Shown here piece by piece: positions 5,932 through 7,741 of a stretch of 7,741 nucleotides of DNA. The stretch is from the NCBI GenBank assembly GCA_002469605.1, contig DKMV01000315.1, forward strand, positions 1-7,741, read 5' to 3'. Position 1 is the stretch's first letter, and every line of letters starts with the position of its first letter. The DNA comes from Leclercia sp. UBA7405 (GTDB lineage: Bacteria > Pseudomonadota > Gammaproteobacteria > Enterobacterales > Enterobacteriaceae). The notes under the pieces are model-generated. The model saw only the letters and a list, made by a program, of their open reading frames with translations. It did not search any database and was not told the DNA's origin. A program made the translations under genes and the position numbers.

Positions 5932-6987
5932 ATGCTCTCTATGATATTAAGCGGACTGATCTGCGGCGCGCTGTTAGGTTTTGTAATGCAGCGCGGACGT
6001 TTCTGTCTTACCGGCGGTTTTCGCGATATGTATATCGCGAAGAATAACCGCATGTTCTATGCCCTTTTAATTGCTATCTCCATCCAGAGCCTTGGGGTGT
6101 TTGCCCTTATTCAGATGGGGCTGGTGAACTATGACGCCGGCGCCTTCCCCTGGCTTGGCACCGTGGTGGGCGGATACATTTTTGGACTCGGTATTGTCTA
6201 CGCAGGCGGCTGTGCCACCGGCACCTGGTATCGCGCCGGGGAAGGGCTGATCGGCAGCTGGATTGCGCTCTTTACCTATATGGTACTGAGTGCGGTGATG
6301 CGCTCCCCCCATGCGGACGGGCTTAACGGGCTGTTAAAAACCTACAGCACCGAGCACAACTCCATTGCCGAGACCTTTGGTATTTCCGTCTGGCCGCTGG
6401 TGGCGCTGCTGCTGGTCTTTACTCTGTGGGTGGTCGGCAAAGAGCTGCGTAAACCTAAGCTGAAGGTGGCCTCTTTGCCGCCGCGCCGGACCGGGCTTGC
6501 CCATCTGCTGTTTGAAAAGCGCTGGCACCCCTTTGTGACCGCCGTACTGATCGGGCTGATTGCGCTGCTGGCCTGGCCCCTGAGTGAGGCTACCGGGCGC
6601 ATGTTTGGTCTCGGCATCACCTCGCCGACCGCCAATATCCTCCAGTACCTGGTGACCGGGCAGGGCAAATTCCTTAACTGGGGCGTCTTCCTGGTGCTGG
6701 GTATCTTCCTCGGCTCTTTCATTGCCGCCAAAGCCAGCCGCGAGTTCCGCGTGCGCGCTGCCGATGCGCAAACCACGCTGCGCAGCGGGCTGGGCGGTAT
6801 TCTGATGGGCGTGGGCGCCAGCATGGCGGGGGGCTGCTCCATCGGTAATGGTCTGGTGATGACCGCGATGATGACCTGGCAGGGCTGGATCGGGCTGGTC
6901 TTTATGATCCTTGGCGTATGGACCGCGTCATGGTTTTTGTATGTTCGTCCTCAGCGCAAAGCGAAACTTGCGCCGGCGACGGCTTAA
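5932..6987 (+). CDS. tsuA: Thiosulfate transporter TsuA (YeeE/YedE family)
   Basis: TsuA (YeeE) is an inner-membrane protein that takes up thiosulfate as a sulfur source for cysteine synthesis. The family fold is known from the Spirochaeta thermophila homologue, where conserved cysteines line the thiosulfate path. The same three cysteine motifs are seen here: RGRFC25LTGGF, AGGC94ATGTWYRAGEG and AGGC302SIGNG. The first and third mark the internal repeat of the fold. The protein is hydrophobic throughout, with a cytoplasmic loop rich in arginine and lysine at about residues 169-200 (KELRKPKLKVASLPPRRTG). The start is uncertain. ATG 5932 gives 351 aa beginning MLSMILSG, closest to the E. coli MFSMILSG; ATG 5926 gives 353 aa. 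Neither has a good ribosome site, and both fall at or next to an inverted-repeat arm. tsuB follows after 18 nt, so they form one operon. Confidence 0.94.
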   Translation: MLSMILSGLICGALLGFVMQRGRFCLTGGFRDMYIAKNNRMFYALLIAISIQSLGVFALIQMGLVNYDAGAFPWLGTVVGGYIFGLGIVYAGGCATGTWYRAGEGLIGSWIALFTYMVLSAVMRSPHADGLNGLLKTYSTEHNSIAETFGISVWPLVALLLVFTLWVVGKELRKPKLKVASLPPRRTGLAHLLFEKRWHPFVTAVLIGLIALLAWPLSEATGRMFGLGITSPTANILQYLVTGQGKFLNWGVFLVLGIFLGSFIAAKASREFRVRAADAQTTLRSGLGGILMGVGASMAGGCSIGNGLVMTAMMTWQGWIGLVFMILGVWTASWFLYVRPQRKAKLAPATA

Positions 6988-7005
6988 CGATGAACAGGAG
7001 CAGTT

Positions 7006-7233
7006 ATGGCTGTTAAAAAACTGGATGTGGTCACGCAGGTTTGCCCGTTTCCACTGATTGAAGCAAAAGCAGCGCTGGCGGAGATGGCCAGCGGCGATGA
7101 GCTGGTTATTGAGTTTGATTGTACCCAGGCAACCGAAGCCATCCCTCAGTGGGCGGCGGAAGAGGGCCACGCCATCACCGATTACCAGCAGGTGGGCGAC
7201 GCGGCCTGGAGCATTACCGTTCAGAAGGCGTAA
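7006..7233 (+). CDS. tsuB: TusA-like thiosulfate-uptake partner TsuB (YeeD)
   Basis: A 75-aa cytoplasmic protein of the TusA/SirA family, the same length as E. coli YeeD and nearly identical to it. The family motif is C13-P-F-P16 near the N-terminus (VVTQVCPFPLIEAKAAL). This single conserved cysteine is expected to carry or split sulfane sulfur. In E. coli the protein partners with the transporter YeeE/TsuA and acts on thiosulfate as it enters. The later part (DELVIEFDCTQATEAIPQW) contains C39, which is also present in the E. coli sequence. The ATG at 7006 has a clear AGGAG site (6996-7000) at 5-nt spacing, much better than the one before tsuA. Gene order transporter then partner is as in E. 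coli. It ends 33 nt from the convergent sbcB stop. Confidence 0.96.
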   Translation: MAVKKLDVVTQVCPFPLIEAKAALAEMASGDELVIEFDCTQATEAIPQWAAEEGHAITDYQQVGDAAWSITVQKA

Positions 7234-7240
7234 GCCTGCT

Positions 7241-7262
7241 ACCCTCCCGCCGGCGGGAGGGT
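7241..7262. terminator. Hairpin between convergent tsuB and sbcB
   Basis: ACCCTCCCGCC (7241-7251) and GGCGGGAGGGT (7252-7262) form a perfect 22-bp palindrome in the 33-nt gap between the two stop codons. It is very stable but has no proper T-run on either side (TTAATT on plus, TAGC on minus). It may end transcription from both sides weakly or protect 3' ends. Confidence 0.6.
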
Positions 7263-7266
7263 TAAT

Positions 7267-7741
7267 TCAGACGATCTCCTGGGCGTACTGATACAACGCC
7301 TTCAGCAGATTCAGCTTCTCGCTATCCCCCTCATACTGACCGTAGAGCATCTCCAGTTCCTGGGCATAGGCCTGCAAATACTCCGGGGTAAAGACATTGC
7401 GGCGATGCTGTAGCCAGCGCGCCTGTTCGGCTTCATCCAGGGTACCGGGGAAATTGCGCGCCCGGTAATTAAAGATCAGTTTTTCAATACGTGAATCGGC
7501 AAAGGTCAGGTCCAGCGCGGGCAGGTTGCGCGGATCGGTCTGCAGGATGATATTCATTGCCGCGCGGTCGGCGTCGCTGAAAAAGCCATTATAGAGCTGG
7601 GCGTCGACGTTATCGGATGGGACAAAAGGCTCGGCTTCAGCAAAGATCGCTACCACTTTTTCCCGCACCTGCGGGTTTTCGCGCAGGATCTTCAGGTTAT
7701 CCAGACAGTGCTGGCGGTTAATACCCAGCCGGTCGGCATCT
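7267..7741 (-). CDS. sbcB: Exodeoxyribonuclease I, C-terminal 157 residues (5' part lies outside the window)
   Basis: SbcB (ExoI) degrades single-stranded DNA 3' to 5' in recombination and mismatch repair. The reading frame is open from the right edge to the TGA at 7269-7267. The part seen starts DADRLGINRQHCLDNLKILR and ends ALYQYAQEIV, close to the E. coli C-terminus (about residues 319-475 of 475). Recognisable stretches are VREKVVAIFAEAEPFVPSD, DAQLYNGFFSDADR and LIFNYRARNFPGTL, all from the helical C-terminal domain that helps close the ring around single-stranded DNA and binds SSB. The DEDD nuclease motifs are N-terminal and lie outside the window. A GTG at 7668 is an internal codon, not a start. 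No sign of damage is seen. Confidence 0.95.
   Translation of the reverse strand, partial: DADRLGINRQHCLDNLKILRENPQVREKVVAIFAEAEPFVPSDNVDAQLYNGFFSDADRAAMNIILQTDPRNLPALDLTFADSRIEKLIFNYRARNFPGTLDEAEQARWLQHRRNVFTPEYLQAYAQELEMLYGQYEGDSEKLNLLKALYQYAQEIV

Noticed and set aside
1..7741. Mobile elements, CRISPR arrays, tRNA or rRNA genes, prophage or defence genes
   Set aside because: No transposase, spaced direct repeats, tRNA-like fold or foreign gene was seen. Every gene is core enterobacterial backbone.

Overview
The window looks like ordinary chromosomal backbone from a member of the Enterobacteriaceae. The gene set and order, protein lengths and sequences match the Escherichia coli his to sbcB interval very closely (HisG 299 aa, YeeZ 274 aa, YeeY 309 aa, PlaP 452 aa, TsuB 75 aa). 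Many residues differ from my memory of the K-12 proteins, and the yefM-yoeB toxin-antitoxin pair that K-12 carries next to hisL is absent. A relative such as Enterobacter, Leclercia, Klebsiella or Kluyvera is therefore more likely than E. coli itself, but the genus cannot be fixed from this window.

Layout, left to right. Positions 1-2249 hold the start of the histidine operon on the minus strand: promoter, seven-histidine leader peptide hisL, complete attenuator, hisG, and the first 360 codons of hisD, which runs off the left edge. Positions 2355-4147 hold the divergent pair yeeZ (Rossmann/SDR-like protein) and yeeY (LysR-type regulator) on the plus strand, ending in a strong intrinsic terminator at 4231-4268. 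Positions 4417-5775 hold plaP (yeeF), a putrescine importer, with its own terminator. Positions 5932-7233 hold the thiosulfate-uptake pair tsuA-tsuB (yeeE-yeeD). Positions 7267-7741 hold the C-terminal third of sbcB (exonuclease I) on the minus strand, convergent with tsuB.

How the genes work together. hisG and hisD catalyse the first and last steps of histidine synthesis, under attenuation by the supply of charged tRNA-His. TsuA imports thiosulfate as a sulfur source, and TsuB is the small TusA-like cytoplasmic partner with a CPxP cysteine. PlaP brings in putrescine. YeeZ and YeeY are poorly characterised; YeeY is a natural candidate regulator for neighbouring genes, but nothing here proves it.

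No undescribed multigene system was found. The least explained signal is the plaP-tsuA intergenic region. Within about 100 bp it holds a near-perfect 37-bp palindrome, a perfect 13-bp palindrome and an 11-bp inverted repeat that runs into the tsuA start. The yeeY-plaP gap is also structured.
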